Assembly (NCBI GenBank): GCA_937874185.1
Contig: CALNAK010000022.1
Span: 372,001 to 436,000, forward strand
Source of the DNA: an uncultured Lactobacillus sp.
GTDB lineage: Bacteria; Bacillota; Bacilli; Lactobacillales; Lactobacillaceae
Length of the DNA stretch: 64,000 nt
Direction: 5' to 3'
Both the position numbers and the translations under genes were made by a program. Shown one piece after another: positions 34,641 through 43,790 of this stretch. Positions within the stretch are counted from its first letter, which is position 1. Each line of letters opens with the position of its first letter. Under the pieces are notes generated by a model. That model saw nothing but the letters and a program-made list of their open reading frames with translations, searched no databases and was not told where the DNA came from.

Positions 34641-35387
34641 TTATTGTAGTTTAAGTGGTTGAGTAGTATCTAACCAACCATTACTTTGAATATTTTTGAA
34701 GTACATTGTGACTTCTGAATCTGTATTATTCACTTTAACCAATAAAGCACCATCAAAACTTTTACCTGACTGAACTAGGCCATTATTACTTGTATTAACT
34801 AAACTAGCATCGTCAGATTTTGGTGACGTTGGATTCAATTGTTTACCATCTTGCTTCAACATAATGGCATTAGCTTGAACCTTTTGTGGAATCTCTGAAC
34901 TCTGAGTTTTGTTCGTATAATTGTATTTCACCATCAAAGCAGCATCGCCGTTAGCATCTTTAACAAGTTTTACCTCGTTTGAGATCTTGAAGGTATACCA
35001 ATCAGAGTCGTAGGTCAAATCACTATAAGTCCCAGGGTTTGTGATTGTATTAGTTTTAGTTTCTGGCTTTTGTTGATTGTCACTTTTTTGCTCTTTTTGA
35101 GGAGATTCTTTTGTAACTTTTTGTGCTTTTTCTTTCTTTTTGGCAGGTTCCTTTTTTGGGGTTTTCTTTTTAGACTTAACTTTTTCTATTTTATGAGAAG
35201 GTTGAACCGTCTGAGTTTTATCATTTGAAGAACTAAATTTCCAAAAAACAAATATACCAATTATTATAATTATTACTAGAATTAGTGGAATAATAAAAGA
35301 CTTTTTCTTGTAGAATGGCAGGTGCTTACGCCGAAATGCTTCACGGGTCATACCAGACCGATTATTGTTATTTTTTCGCCTTTGCAT
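34641..35387 (-). CDS. Membrane-anchored DUF5067-like protein
   Basis: The product has 248 residues. A basic cytoplasmic N-terminus (residues 1-28) is followed by one membrane helix (about 29-50), a very Lys/Pro/Glu/Gln-rich extracellular linker (about 55-115) and a C-terminal beta domain (YTFKISNEVKLVKD, ALMVKYNYTNKTQ) resembling DUF5067, a domain found on lactobacillar surface proteins. It is probably an extracellular domain held on a stalk that spans the cell wall. Function unknown. Confidence 0.65.
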   Translation of the reverse strand: MQRRKNNNNRSGMTREAFRRKHLPFYKKKSFIIPLILVIIIIIGIFVFWKFSSSNDKTQTVQPSHKIEKVKSKKKTPKKEPAKKKEKAQKVTKESPQKEQKSDNQQKPETKTNTITNPGTYSDLTYDSDWYTFKISNEVKLVKDANGDAALMVKYNYTNKTQSSEIPQKVQANAIMLKQDGKQLNPTSPKSDDASLVNTSNNGLVQSGKSFDGALLVKVNNTDSEVTMYFKNIQSNGWLDTTQPLKLQ

Positions 35388-35589
35388 AACGTTTCTCCCT
35401 ATGAAAATAGCTGATTGCTCAATTAAGAATATAATATCATAATTAGTTACAGTGAATTAATTTACTAAAAAATGCTAACTATTTCTTAAAAAAAGAAAAT
35501 GAAATTAAAGTGTTGAACCGACTTTAAAAAAGTGGTATAAATATCTGGTCGAAGTTAATGAGATGTAATTTGTATAGAAGGGGGTCGCA

Positions 35590-35802
35590 ATGATGATGCT
35601 ATTTAGAAATCATGGCGATTATGAAGTTACTTGCAATTTCTTGAGCAAAGAGGGCCAAGCTATTGCTAAAAAGCGAGTATGTCACAATGTTTCGAAGAAA
35701 GAAGCTCGTGACGGTATGAGAGATTATGTTACAAATAGATTCTCCGATATTATAGATATCGCTCATCCCATTAAAGTTGTTGCTAAGTTAGCAACCAAAT
35801 AG
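35590..35802 (+). CDS. Hypothetical protein, 70 residues
   Basis: No family recognised. The product is a small soluble protein with a high content of charged residues and two cysteines (residues 15 and 31). A strong SD GAAGGGGG precedes three consecutive ATG codons, of which the first is taken as the start. It has its own terminator just downstream, so it is a separate unit before the CDF exporter gene. Confidence 0.6.
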   Translation: MMMLFRNHGDYEVTCNFLSKEGQAIAKKRVCHNVSKKEARDGMRDYVTNRFSDIIDIAHPIKVVAKLATK

Positions 35803-35824
35803 AAGGATATATAGATTCATGAAA

Positions 35825-35853
35825 AGATGGAATTAAAAGTTCCATCTTTTTTT
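35825..35853 (+). terminator. Terminator of the 70-residue protein gene
   Basis: AGATGGAA pairs with TTCCATCT, then seven T. Confidence 0.88.
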
Positions 35854-35900
35854 ATATTTATGGCGATAATTGTTACTATAGACGCAAGGAGGCAGATATT

Positions 35901-36779
35901 ATGGATCATGAAAAAGTAACTGGCAAACGCTTTTTTTATGTAACTGCACTCAACGTGATAATAACGATTACTGAATTCATTGGAGGATTCTTCTCAGGCA
36001 GTCTGGGATTGATCTCTGATGCATTCCATAATCTGGAAGATTCACTTTCAATTGTAATTTCATTTGTGGCTAATGTTATAGGCCAACGGAAGAATAATGC
36101 GAAGAAGACATTTGGATATAAACGAGCTGAGATATTGGCAGCCTTTGTTAATTCAATTATTTTGGTTGTCGTAACTTTATTGATGGTAGTGGAGTCGTTT
36201 CGGCGTTTATCACAACCTCAAGAAATCAATGGTCAATTGATGATGATTGTTTCACTTGTCGGACTTGTGGCTAACTTTGTTTCGATGTTGATGTTATTTG
36301 GTGGATCAAAGAATAATTTGAACATCAAAGCAACGTTTTTACACATGTTATCTGATACTTTGTCGTCAGTCGGTGTTTTCGTTGCGTCAATCTTCGTTAT
36401 TTTGTTCAATTGGAATTGGGTCGATCCAGTGATTACAATCCTGATTGCTCTTTGGCTTTTAAAAGAAGCTTATAGCGTTGTTTCCGAAACAATCAATATT
36501 CTTATGGAGGCTAGTCCAAAAATTGATTTAGACGCTGTTCAAGCCGCAATTATGGCTATCCCAGAAATTGTTAAAGTTCATCACATGCATGTTTGGATGA
36601 TTGATGAGAATCATATTATGTTGGATGCGCATATCAATGTGCAGAAGAGTTGTAATATGGAACAGTTGGACGGATTGTATGATCGAGTCGATAAAATGTT
36701 GAATGATAAGTTTCATATTACGCATGTAACCTTACAGGCTGAATGTTCCCGGGGCTTAGATAATTCATTGATAGATTAA
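35901..36779 (+). CDS. czcD: Cation diffusion facilitator (zinc/cobalt efflux)
   Basis: The product has 292 residues, six membrane helices and a C-terminal cytoplasmic domain. Metal-site motifs are SDAFHNLEDS in helix 2 and HMLSDTLSS in helix 5, the H-D pairs that usually select zinc. The C-terminal domain contains VHHMHVWMIDENHIMLDAH. It exports divalent metal against protons. Zinc or cadmium is most likely on motif grounds. AAGGAGG lies before the ATG. Confidence 0.88.
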   Translation: MDHEKVTGKRFFYVTALNVIITITEFIGGFFSGSLGLISDAFHNLEDSLSIVISFVANVIGQRKNNAKKTFGYKRAEILAAFVNSIILVVVTLLMVVESFRRLSQPQEINGQLMMIVSLVGLVANFVSMLMLFGGSKNNLNIKATFLHMLSDTLSSVGVFVASIFVILFNWNWVDPVITILIALWLLKEAYSVVSETINILMEASPKIDLDAVQAAIMAIPEIVKVHHMHVWMIDENHIMLDAHINVQKSCNMEQLDGLYDRVDKMLNDKFHITHVTLQAECSRGLDNSLID

Positions 36780-36843
36780 TAAGAATGGTTAATTGTGCTA
36801 AGATTGATAGGTAATCCTATAACGAAAGTTGGAATGTCATAAT

Positions 36844-37512
36844 ATGGTAAAGCTTGTTATGGTAAGACATGGTGAGAGTACAGCTAACGCATTAAATCAA
36901 TATACAGGTTGGAATAACGTTGGTTTAACGCAAGAGGGTATTGTACAAGCACATGTGGCCGCAAAAAAGCTTAATGGGTTTAATTTTGAGCATGTTCACA
37001 CATCGGTTTTGAAACGTGCGATTATGACAGCTTATATTATTCAAGATGATTTGAATCTTAATTATGTGCCGATCACTAAGAGTTGGCGCTTAAATGAACG
37101 TCATTATGGAGCTTTGCGTGGCCAAAATAAAGATGCTACTAGAAGAGAATTTGGAGTTGAACAAGTTCACTTATGGAGAAGAAGTTTCTATTCGGTACCA
37201 CCTAAGTTAAAATATCCTGATCCAAACGTTGGTCCTTATAAGTACTATGATCGCAGAATTATGCCAGTGGCAGAAAGTCTGTATCAAGCCTATCAACGAA
37301 TTGTTCCTTACTATGTTGATGAAGTGGCACCACGTTTACTTGATGGTAAAGATCAATTGATCGTGGCACATGGTAGTACGATAAGAGCTTTGATTAAATA
37401 TATTGAGATGATCAGTGATCAAGACATTGATGGTGTTGAAGTTGCTAATGGTAAGCCGTTGATTTATGAATTTAACGATAAACTTGATATAATTAAGACT
37501 AATCGAAAATAA
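36844..37512 (+). CDS. gpmA: 2,3-bisphosphoglycerate-dependent phosphoglycerate mutase
   Basis: The product has 222 residues from ATG 36844; a TTG at 36829 would add five residues but has no better site. The phosphohistidine motif is VRHGEST, and the dPGM signatures TSVLKRAI, WRLNERHYGALRGQNK and AHGSTIRALIKY are intact. It interconverts 3- and 2-phosphoglycerate in glycolysis. The N-terminal part is typical, while the total is slightly short of the usual 228-230 residues. It may be a second, non-main copy in this genome. Confidence 0.88.
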   Translation: MVKLVMVRHGESTANALNQYTGWNNVGLTQEGIVQAHVAAKKLNGFNFEHVHTSVLKRAIMTAYIIQDDLNLNYVPITKSWRLNERHYGALRGQNKDATRREFGVEQVHLWRRSFYSVPPKLKYPDPNVGPYKYYDRRIMPVAESLYQAYQRIVPYYVDEVAPRLLDGKDQLIVAHGSTIRALIKYIEMISDQDIDGVEVANGKPLIYEFNDKLDIIKTNRK

Positions 37513-37535
37513 AAATAATAATTACTAAAATTATT

Positions 37536-37580
37536 GATACCTCTAAGATTTACAAAAATCTTGGAAGTATTTTTATTTTG
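37536..37580 (+). terminator. Terminator of gpmA
   Basis: GATACCTCTAAGATTT pairs with AAATCTTGGAAGTATT (G-U pairs), followed by a T-rich run. The remaining 250 nt before the GlcU-like gene hold no feature I can support. Confidence 0.75.
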
Positions 37581-37828
37581 TAAATTTATTTTTTAAAAGA
37601 AAAGGCTTCCTTTTTAGAGATTATGTTGTAAACTGTTTAAATGGTCTAGATATCTGTGCTTGTGAAATTATGATGCCAAGTAGAAATTTATAGATAAAAG
37701 ATAGTAATATCCAATCCAATATAACTAGAAATTATGTATTATTAGAAAATGAATTTTTTCTATATATAAACTAATTACGTTTAAAAAGATTGTTACTAAA
37801 TATTTTTTGGAATTTAAAGGAGTTTTGT

Positions 37829-38686
37829 ATGAATATTTTAATAGCACTGATACCAGCGCTTGGTTGGGGCTTCATGCCAATCATTACTGGAAAAATCGGT
37901 GGTTCACCCGCAAATCAAATGTTTGGAATTGGTGCTGGGGCTACAGTTGTAGGATTTATAGCGTATATAATCACACAACCAACTATTAACACAACCGCAT
38001 TTTGGTTCTCAGTTTTATGTGGTGCCTTATGGACGATTGGTCAGATTGGACAATTCATCTCGTTCAAACGTATTGGAGTTTCAGGAACAGTTCCATTGTC
38101 AACTGTTTTCCAGTTGGTTGGTAATTCAATTATCGGAATGTTGATTTTTGGTGATTGGGCTGGTTCACAAGCTAAAATTATCGGAATTATTTCTTTAGCT
38201 ATTGTGGTGGCAGGAGCATTGTTAACATCAGTTACTGATGGTAATCAAGGTAATAAGATGCATTTAAAAGATGCTTTGTTCCTATTAGCTACAACCGTTG
38301 GATTTTGGATCTATTCATCATTTCCAAATATGCCAATTGTTAAGAGTCAAAGCGGAACAGCTATTTTCTTACCAGAAATGCTAGGAATTTTAGTTGGAGC
38401 AGTTATCTATTCATTGTTTACTGATGTAAAATCATTCAAACAAAAAGAACAATACTTGAATATCTTTGCTGGTTTGGCATGGGGAATTGCGGCCTTTGCT
38501 TACATCTTCTCTGCTAAAGCCAACGGTAATACTTCAGCATTCATCTGGACACAATTAAATGTAGTTATCGGAACATTCGGTGGAATCTTCGTACTGCATG
38601 AACATAAGAGTGGCCGTGAAATGAAGTTCACGGTTCTCGGAATTGTTTTAATCGTTATTGGTAGTATTGCAACCTCATTTGCATAA
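37829..38686 (+). CDS. glcU: GRP-family sugar uptake protein (GlcU/RbsU-like)
   Basis: The product has 285 residues and ten membrane helices of the drug/metabolite-transporter fold. It starts MNILIALIPALGWGFMPIITGKIGG, typical of glucose (GlcU) or ribose (RbsU) uptake proteins that work with a proton gradient. The ATG at 37829 has AAAGGAG upstream; a longer TTG start at 37790 has none. No sugar kinase is adjacent, so the sugar is not identified. Confidence 0.82.
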   Translation: MNILIALIPALGWGFMPIITGKIGGSPANQMFGIGAGATVVGFIAYIITQPTINTTAFWFSVLCGALWTIGQIGQFISFKRIGVSGTVPLSTVFQLVGNSIIGMLIFGDWAGSQAKIIGIISLAIVVAGALLTSVTDGNQGNKMHLKDALFLLATTVGFWIYSSFPNMPIVKSQSGTAIFLPEMLGILVGAVIYSLFTDVKSFKQKEQYLNIFAGLAWGIAAFAYIFSAKANGNTSAFIWTQLNVVIGTFGGIFVLHEHKSGREMKFTVLGIVLIVIGSIATSFA

Positions 38687-38722
38687 AGTGGTCATTCAGA
38701 TAAATCTGGATGGCTTTTTTTG
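38687..38722 (+). terminator. Terminator of the GlcU-like gene
   Basis: GTCATTCAGAT pairs with ATCTGGATGGC (G-U pairs), then seven T. Confidence 0.75.
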
Positions 38723-38757
38723 TTAGAATGGACTTATAAAAAATTAGGAGTAATTAG

Positions 38758-39570
38758 ATGACGATTAAACATATATTCTCCGACATGGATGGAACTTTAC
38801 TTCAGAGTGATTGTACGATCAGTGAGAAAAATGTCAGTGTAATTAAGAGTAGTACAATTCCACTGACCTTAGTTTCAGCACGATCACCTAAACAAATGCT
38901 TGAAGTTATTGATAAATTAGACTTGCGTGAACCCCAGATTGCCTTTAATGGCGGATTAATTTTCCAAAAGGGTACTCAAAATATTGAAATTCTGAATGAG
39001 GATCATCTTGATATCTCTGAAGTGTCAGCTATTGTGGACATGGTGAAACGTGATTTTCCTAAGGTTAACTGTAGTTTTTTTGATGCCAATGATTGGTACA
39101 TTGAACAAGCAGATCAAAGAACCGAGAAGGAAGCTAAGTTTGGTGGGCAGAATCCAACCATGGCAAATTTCGTTTCTTTGTTAAAACAAACGGACTTAAA
39201 AGTCTATAAAATCATGTTGATAGTCTCTGATTTGCAGGAAATGCAGGGTCTAATTGCTGAAATGAATAAATTCAATCCTGGTAATTTGAATATTAAGCAA
39301 TCTAGTGCGACTTACTTGGAAGTAACTAGTACGTCAGCTGATAAATCTAAAGGTGTTAAATATATTCAGAACTTAGAAAATCTTGATAAACAGGATATGG
39401 CTGCTTTTGGTGATGGAAATAATGATGTGGCAATGCTTAAAGAGGTTGGAACGCCAATTGTCATGGAGAATGCCTTAGATGGTGTCAAAGAATATGGTAA
39501 ATATCTAACTAAAGACAATGATAGTGACGGTGTCGCCTATGGAATTAGTAGGTATTTGCTTGAAAAGTAA
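38758..39570 (+). CDS. HAD-superfamily Cof-type phosphatase (first paralogue)
   Basis: The product has 270 residues. Motif I is FSDMDGTLL near residue 7, motif II is in LTLVSAR, and the motif III/IV region is AFGDGNNDVAML. The C2B cap domain identifies the Cof subfamily, which dephosphorylates sugar phosphates, PLP or FMN. A close paralogue lies 1 kb downstream at 40591. They keep matching stretches throughout (FSDMDGTLL, FGDGxND, IVMENAL), so a local duplication is likely. Confidence 0.85.
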   Translation: MTIKHIFSDMDGTLLQSDCTISEKNVSVIKSSTIPLTLVSARSPKQMLEVIDKLDLREPQIAFNGGLIFQKGTQNIEILNEDHLDISEVSAIVDMVKRDFPKVNCSFFDANDWYIEQADQRTEKEAKFGGQNPTMANFVSLLKQTDLKVYKIMLIVSDLQEMQGLIAEMNKFNPGNLNIKQSSATYLEVTSTSADKSKGVKYIQNLENLDKQDMAAFGDGNNDVAMLKEVGTPIVMENALDGVKEYGKYLTKDNDSDGVAYGISRYLLEK

Positions 39571-39578
39571 AATTTGAG

Positions 39579-39619
39579 CAAAAAAAAATCATTGAGATAA
39601 TTTCTCAGTGATTTTTTTG
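39579..39619. terminator. Bidirectional terminator between the HAD gene and the small protein gene
   Basis: AAATCATTGAGA pairs with TCTCAGTGATTT (one G-U pair), with A and T runs of at least seven on the two sides. Confidence 0.85.
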
Positions 39620-39636
39620 TAAGGGTTATTAAATAA

Positions 39637-39924
39637 TCAAGCGGCCCATTGTTGTAAAAGATTCTTCTTTAGATAATCTACAGAACCAAAACCATTTTCA
39701 ATAAAGGTAAACTTGCAGCCACCATATGAGAATGATACTTGTTGGCTACCATACCAGTGGTCAGCGGAAAGGTTCTGCATCTCGGTACAGGGGATACTGA
39801 AACTGCTCTTCATTGAACCACTAATATAATTCATTGAAAGAGTCTTATCCTTTTGGACTGTAATCTTAAAATTATCTTCGTATGATTTATTATTCTTATC
39901 AACAATTTGAACATATGCGTACAT
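39637..39924 (-). CDS. Small protein of 95 residues, paralogue 1
   Basis: Function not recognised. From the ATG at 39924 (AAGAAGG upstream) the product is 95 residues, exactly the length of its neighbour at 40026-40313. Both follow the same plan: an M-x-x-Y-x-Q-I start, a TLSM segment, a short SxxIP-type strand, F/WYG near residue 60, SFxYxG, and GFG-x-x-x-Y-L near the C-terminus. The upstream in-frame ATG at 39969 lacks this agreement. The fold looks all-beta, probably a PH-like domain. Confidence 0.65.
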   Translation of the reverse strand: MYAYVQIVDKNNKSYEDNFKITVQKDKTLSMNYISGSMKSSFSIPCTEMQNLSADHWYGSQQVSFSYGGCKFTFIENGFGSVDYLKKNLLQQWAA

Positions 39925-40025
39925 AAATATGGCCTTCTTTTGAATTTTTAATAAGGCGTTGAGGTACAAATCAATGCCCCCTAAATGAGCTCAAGTAAAC
40001 GAATTATGTCTAATGCAGAATTGAT

Positions 40026-40313
40026 TCAGGCATTAATGGCGCGAAGTAAACGATGTTCCAAATACTGAGATTCGCCAAAACCAGTATTTATTAGATGATA
40101 TTCTTTGCCTTGATAAACAAAGCTAATTCTGTCGTTTCCATAGAAATTTCCAATTTCACAATTAGTTATTTGATCAATAGGAATATTAATATGGCGAAGT
40201 GATTTAGCACCTCGAACTTCGGTCATTGATAAAGTATCCTTAGTGATTTTGTAGTCAACATAACCTTTAAATACATCTGAGCCCTTACCGATAATTTGAA
40301 TATAAGTAAACAT
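40026..40313 (-). CDS. Small protein of 95 residues, paralogue 2
   Basis: It is a tandem paralogue of the gene at 39637-39924, about 100 nt upstream of it on the same strand. Shared elements are the start MFTYIQI, TLSMTEV, INIPIDQI, NFYGNDRISFVYQGK and NTGFGESQYLEHRLL. No signal peptide or membrane helix is visible. The SD AAGGAAAG precedes the ATG. No function can be assigned. The pair is bracketed by two paralogous HAD phosphatase genes. Confidence 0.65.
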   Translation of the reverse strand: MFTYIQIIGKGSDVFKGYVDYKITKDTLSMTEVRGAKSLRHINIPIDQITNCEIGNFYGNDRISFVYQGKEYHLINTGFGESQYLEHRLLRAINA

Positions 40314-40590
40314 AAAAATCGCTTTCCTTGCTCAAAGATTTGAAACTGTGGTGGTGCCAAAATTATTAGGTGACTGGCCTAATGACTTTGATATCTCAAA
40401 TTATAGGTAAAGTAACCGTTAGTCCAAAGCGGGTTGCCCAATTGTGACGAGATGTATAATTAAGATTATATTTTTGACAAAAATTATGGTTTAAATTGCT
40501 TAGGACTGGTTGATAAATAAAATTACCGTATAATTAAGATAAAAATTAATGTGGTAACAGTTACGGAAAGTATCTTAGGGGGACGTAAAA

Positions 40591-41388
40591 TTGATAAAAC
40601 ATATATTTTCAGATATGGATGGAACACTTTTAGATGATGAGGGTAATGTCAGCGATGGGAATGCTAGAGTAATCGACGAAAGTGGGATTCCTTTTACTCT
40701 GGTATCAGCCCGTGCTCCAATGGAGATGGCGGCCGCAATTGATAAGTTACATTTGACTGATGCTCAAATTGGATTTAATGGTGGTTTGATTTATAAGAAG
40801 AATGAAGCTGGAGTGAAAATTTTAAAGGATGATCCACTTAATAACGAAACGATTTCAAAAATTTTGACGATAATTAAAGACAAGTTTCCAAAGGTCAGTT
40901 GCAGCTATTACGATTTAAATAATTGGTATACAGAAAAAATTGATGATGGTATTAAATATGAATCAAGCATAACGGGTCAAAAACCAACAATAGCTAATTT
41001 AGACAACTTGACTGGAAAAGTAATCTACAAGGTTATGTTGATAATTTTTGATGCCGAGGAAATAGTTGCTTTAAATCAAATTTTACTGGATGCTAAGTTT
41101 ACTGATATTAGTATGAAACGTTCAGGTGGTAGTTATTTGGAAATAACTAGTAAAGGTGCGCAAAAATCCAAGGGTATTCAATATATTAAAGACTTAGAAG
41201 ATTTGAAAACTGAGGAGATGGCAGCTTTTGGGGATGGTCATAATGACTTGCCAATGTTGACTTCTGTTGGTTTACCGATTGTTATGGAGAATGCATTGCC
41301 AGAAATTAAGCCTTACGGTAAATTTATTACCAAAACCAATGTTGAAGATGGTGTGGCTTATGGTATTAAGAAATACTTGGACATTTAA
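40591..41388 (+). CDS. HAD-superfamily Cof-type phosphatase (second paralogue)
   Basis: The product has 265 residues and starts with TTG behind a TTAGGGGGACG site. Motifs FSDMDGTLL, LVSARAP, KRSGGSYLEI and AFGDGHNDLPML match the Cof subfamily. It is collinear with the HAD protein at 38758-39570. The likely role is dephosphorylation of a small metabolite in the cytoplasm; the substrate is unknown. The 277-nt gap before it holds no supported feature apart from an AT-rich promoter region. Confidence 0.83.
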   Translation: MIKHIFSDMDGTLLDDEGNVSDGNARVIDESGIPFTLVSARAPMEMAAAIDKLHLTDAQIGFNGGLIYKKNEAGVKILKDDPLNNETISKILTIIKDKFPKVSCSYYDLNNWYTEKIDDGIKYESSITGQKPTIANLDNLTGKVIYKVMLIIFDAEEIVALNQILLDAKFTDISMKRSGGSYLEITSKGAQKSKGIQYIKDLEDLKTEEMAAFGDGHNDLPMLTSVGLPIVMENALPEIKPYGKFITKTNVEDGVAYGIKKYLDI

Positions 41389-41540
41389 TTTGATAGCAGT
41401 TTAACTGTATTATCTCTAATAGGCTAAGAAATTAACTGTCAGGTCGAATTTTAAAGATACCTACAATTAATCATCAATCTAAGAAAATCACTCATACAGT
41501 CTTAAAATGACTTGTATAAAAATGAGTAGATTGAACAAAG

Positions 41541-41570
41541 AAAAAGGACACTCGCTAGAGTGTCCTTTTT
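41541..41570. terminator. Bidirectional terminator at the end of kup
   Basis: AAAAAGGACACTC pairs perfectly with GAGTGTCCTTTTT around a four-base loop. Confidence 0.92.
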
Positions 41571-41580
41571 AGGTATCCTA

Positions 41581-43665
41581 CTACTCGTCGTCATCGTCAT
41601 CAATTTCGTCGTCAATCTTGATATCTTTCAAGGCTGAGCGATCTTTTCTAACAAGGCGTAAACGATTGAGTGAAACTTTTCCAAGAACTAATGGGACACG
41701 CTCTTCAATAACATCACTGTATGAAAGACCGAACCAGTTAGCTGGTGAAATGAATTTTTGAAGAATAAGTCTCATGTGAATGACACTCTTCTTCACACTA
41801 CTAATCTTAGTGTCTGGTGAAAGAACTTCTTTAATAATAACAAATGAGAAGTCACCAACATCACGATCAGGAATGGTTGTATATTTCTGTGGTTGAACTT
41901 TGATTTCACCGTTTGACATTAAATCATTAACAACTTGACGGAGATAAACGTTAACCTTTTGGTCAACTCTAAATCCTAAATAAAGCTGCACACTGATCAT
42001 GTAATCAGTATCAAAGGTTTCAACACTATAAGCGGCAGTATAAGGATCATCGGTTACGTTAACAGTAACAAACCAATAAACCTGTGCTCGCTTGGGACGC
42101 TTATCGAGAATTGAATAAAGAATATTCTTCTTGATACGATAGCCGTCGTGAATCTTTGTTAAATAAACTAAATTAGTTGTATATAGTGGGTAACTTGGGT
42201 CTTTTCTTAAATCATTTAGTTGATGTTTGAAAGCTAATAGGGAAACAAAGTGGCTCCGATAAGTATTGTCATCCTTGAGGCGTTCACCATATCTCCAAAT
42301 GAACATAACGGCAATCAATAATGCGGCGATGAACATTGTGATATAGGCACCATGGATGAACTTACTACTATTAGTTACAAAGAAAATACTTTCGATGATA
42401 AAGAAGAAACTGATAATTATCGTTGTAAAGAATCTATTGGCTCGTTTCATCAATAACCATTGGTGAAGGAGAATAGTTGTCATTAACATTGTGATAGTAA
42501 TTTCTAGACCGTAAGCATTAGACATGTTTTCTGAAGTCTTGAAATAGAAGACAATGAACAAACAAACTACCCAAATAATTGAATTAACTGTAGGGATGTA
42601 AAGCTGTCCCTTAAAGTTAGTTGGGTAATAAGTCTTTAATCTTGGGAAAATTCTTAGCTTGGTAGCTTCTGATACCAATGTATAAGAACCAGAAATCAAG
42701 GCTTGAGAAGCGATGATAGCGGCCATAGCTGAAAGAAAAATTCCGAAGAGTCTGAAGTTAGCTGGAATGGATTGGTAGAACGGATTCATAGCAGAACCCA
42801 TTTCTTGAAGTGTTTGATTGTCCTTTACACTCAAAATCCAAGTAGCTTGACCAAGATAACTTAGTAACAAACAGATTTTAACGAATGGCCAACTAGTATA
42901 AATATTAGGTCGACCAACGTGTCCCATATCAGAATAAAGGGCCTCTGCACCAGTAGTAGCAAGGAAAATACTACCTAAGATGAAGATTCCACGGATATTC
43001 ATAGGACTTCTTAACAATTGAATAGCATAGTATGGATTCAATGCACGAATGATCGTCCAATCAGAAGAAACATTGATAATACCCATTAAACCAAGGAATG
43101 CGAACCATACCAACATAATAGGGCCAAAGGCTCTACCAATCATCTGTGTACCAAATCTTTGAATAAAGAAGAGGGTCGACAAAATAATAATTGTGACTAT
43201 GATTACTTGGCTCTGCGTACTAATAAGCACGGCATTGTTGATTTCAATACCTTTTAAACCTTCAATTGCGGCTGTAACGGTAACAGCTGGTGTCATCATA
43301 CCATCAGCTAAAAAGGTTGCCCCACCAATCATAGCTGGTATGATCAACCACTTTGCACGCTTTCTAACGAGGGTATAGAGGGCGAAAATACCACCTTCAC
43401 CGTTGTTATCCGCGCGTAAAGCAATTAAAACATATTTAATTGTTGTTACTAAAGTCAGTGTCCAAAAAATTAAAGAAACACTGCCAAGAATAAAGTCGGT
43501 AGACATTGTTTTTAGTCCACCGTTTCCAACCATTAAAGAGTGCATTACATATAGAGGTGAAGTACCGATATCTCCATATACAATTCCTAAAGCAATTAGG
43601 AATCCTGCAACGCTTCTCTTTGAATGGGGGTTATTCTTCAATGCATTTAATTGTGTCTTTTCCAT
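41581..43665 (-). CDS. kup: Kup-family potassium:proton symporter
   Basis: The product has 694 residues. Twelve membrane helices occupy the first 460 residues, starting with the family signature ALGIVYGDIGTSPLYV and including GEGGIFALY. A cytoplasmic domain of about 220 residues follows and ends in an acidic tail (DDEIDDDDDE). It imports potassium. Length and motifs are normal for lactobacillar Kup. The upstream 125 nt contain no recognisable c-di-AMP riboswitch. Confidence 0.93.
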   Translation of the reverse strand: MEKTQLNALKNNPHSKRSVAGFLIALGIVYGDIGTSPLYVMHSLMVGNGGLKTMSTDFILGSVSLIFWTLTLVTTIKYVLIALRADNNGEGGIFALYTLVRKRAKWLIIPAMIGGATFLADGMMTPAVTVTAAIEGLKGIEINNAVLISTQSQVIIVTIIILSTLFFIQRFGTQMIGRAFGPIMLVWFAFLGLMGIINVSSDWTIIRALNPYYAIQLLRSPMNIRGIFILGSIFLATTGAEALYSDMGHVGRPNIYTSWPFVKICLLLSYLGQATWILSVKDNQTLQEMGSAMNPFYQSIPANFRLFGIFLSAMAAIIASQALISGSYTLVSEATKLRIFPRLKTYYPTNFKGQLYIPTVNSIIWVVCLFIVFYFKTSENMSNAYGLEITITMLMTTILLHQWLLMKRANRFFTTIIISFFFIIESIFFVTNSSKFIHGAYITMFIAALLIAVMFIWRYGERLKDDNTYRSHFVSLLAFKHQLNDLRKDPSYPLYTTNLVYLTKIHDGYRIKKNILYSILDKRPKRAQVYWFVTVNVTDDPYTAAYSVETFDTDYMISVQLYLGFRVDQKVNVYLRQVVNDLMSNGEIKVQPQKYTTIPDRDVGDFSFVIIKEVLSPDTKISSVKKSVIHMRLILQKFISPANWFGLSYSDVIEERVPLVLGKVSLNRLRLVRKDRSALKDIKIDDEIDDDDDE

Positions 43666-43790
43666 TATAAATAATCTCCAAAAATAAACAGTTCACCGGC
43701 AATTGTAACATTAAGATTGTTAGTATGGAACCACTTAATTTTGGTCTAGTGAGTTTCGCTATATATCAAAGTATATTGCCGATTTCAGTA

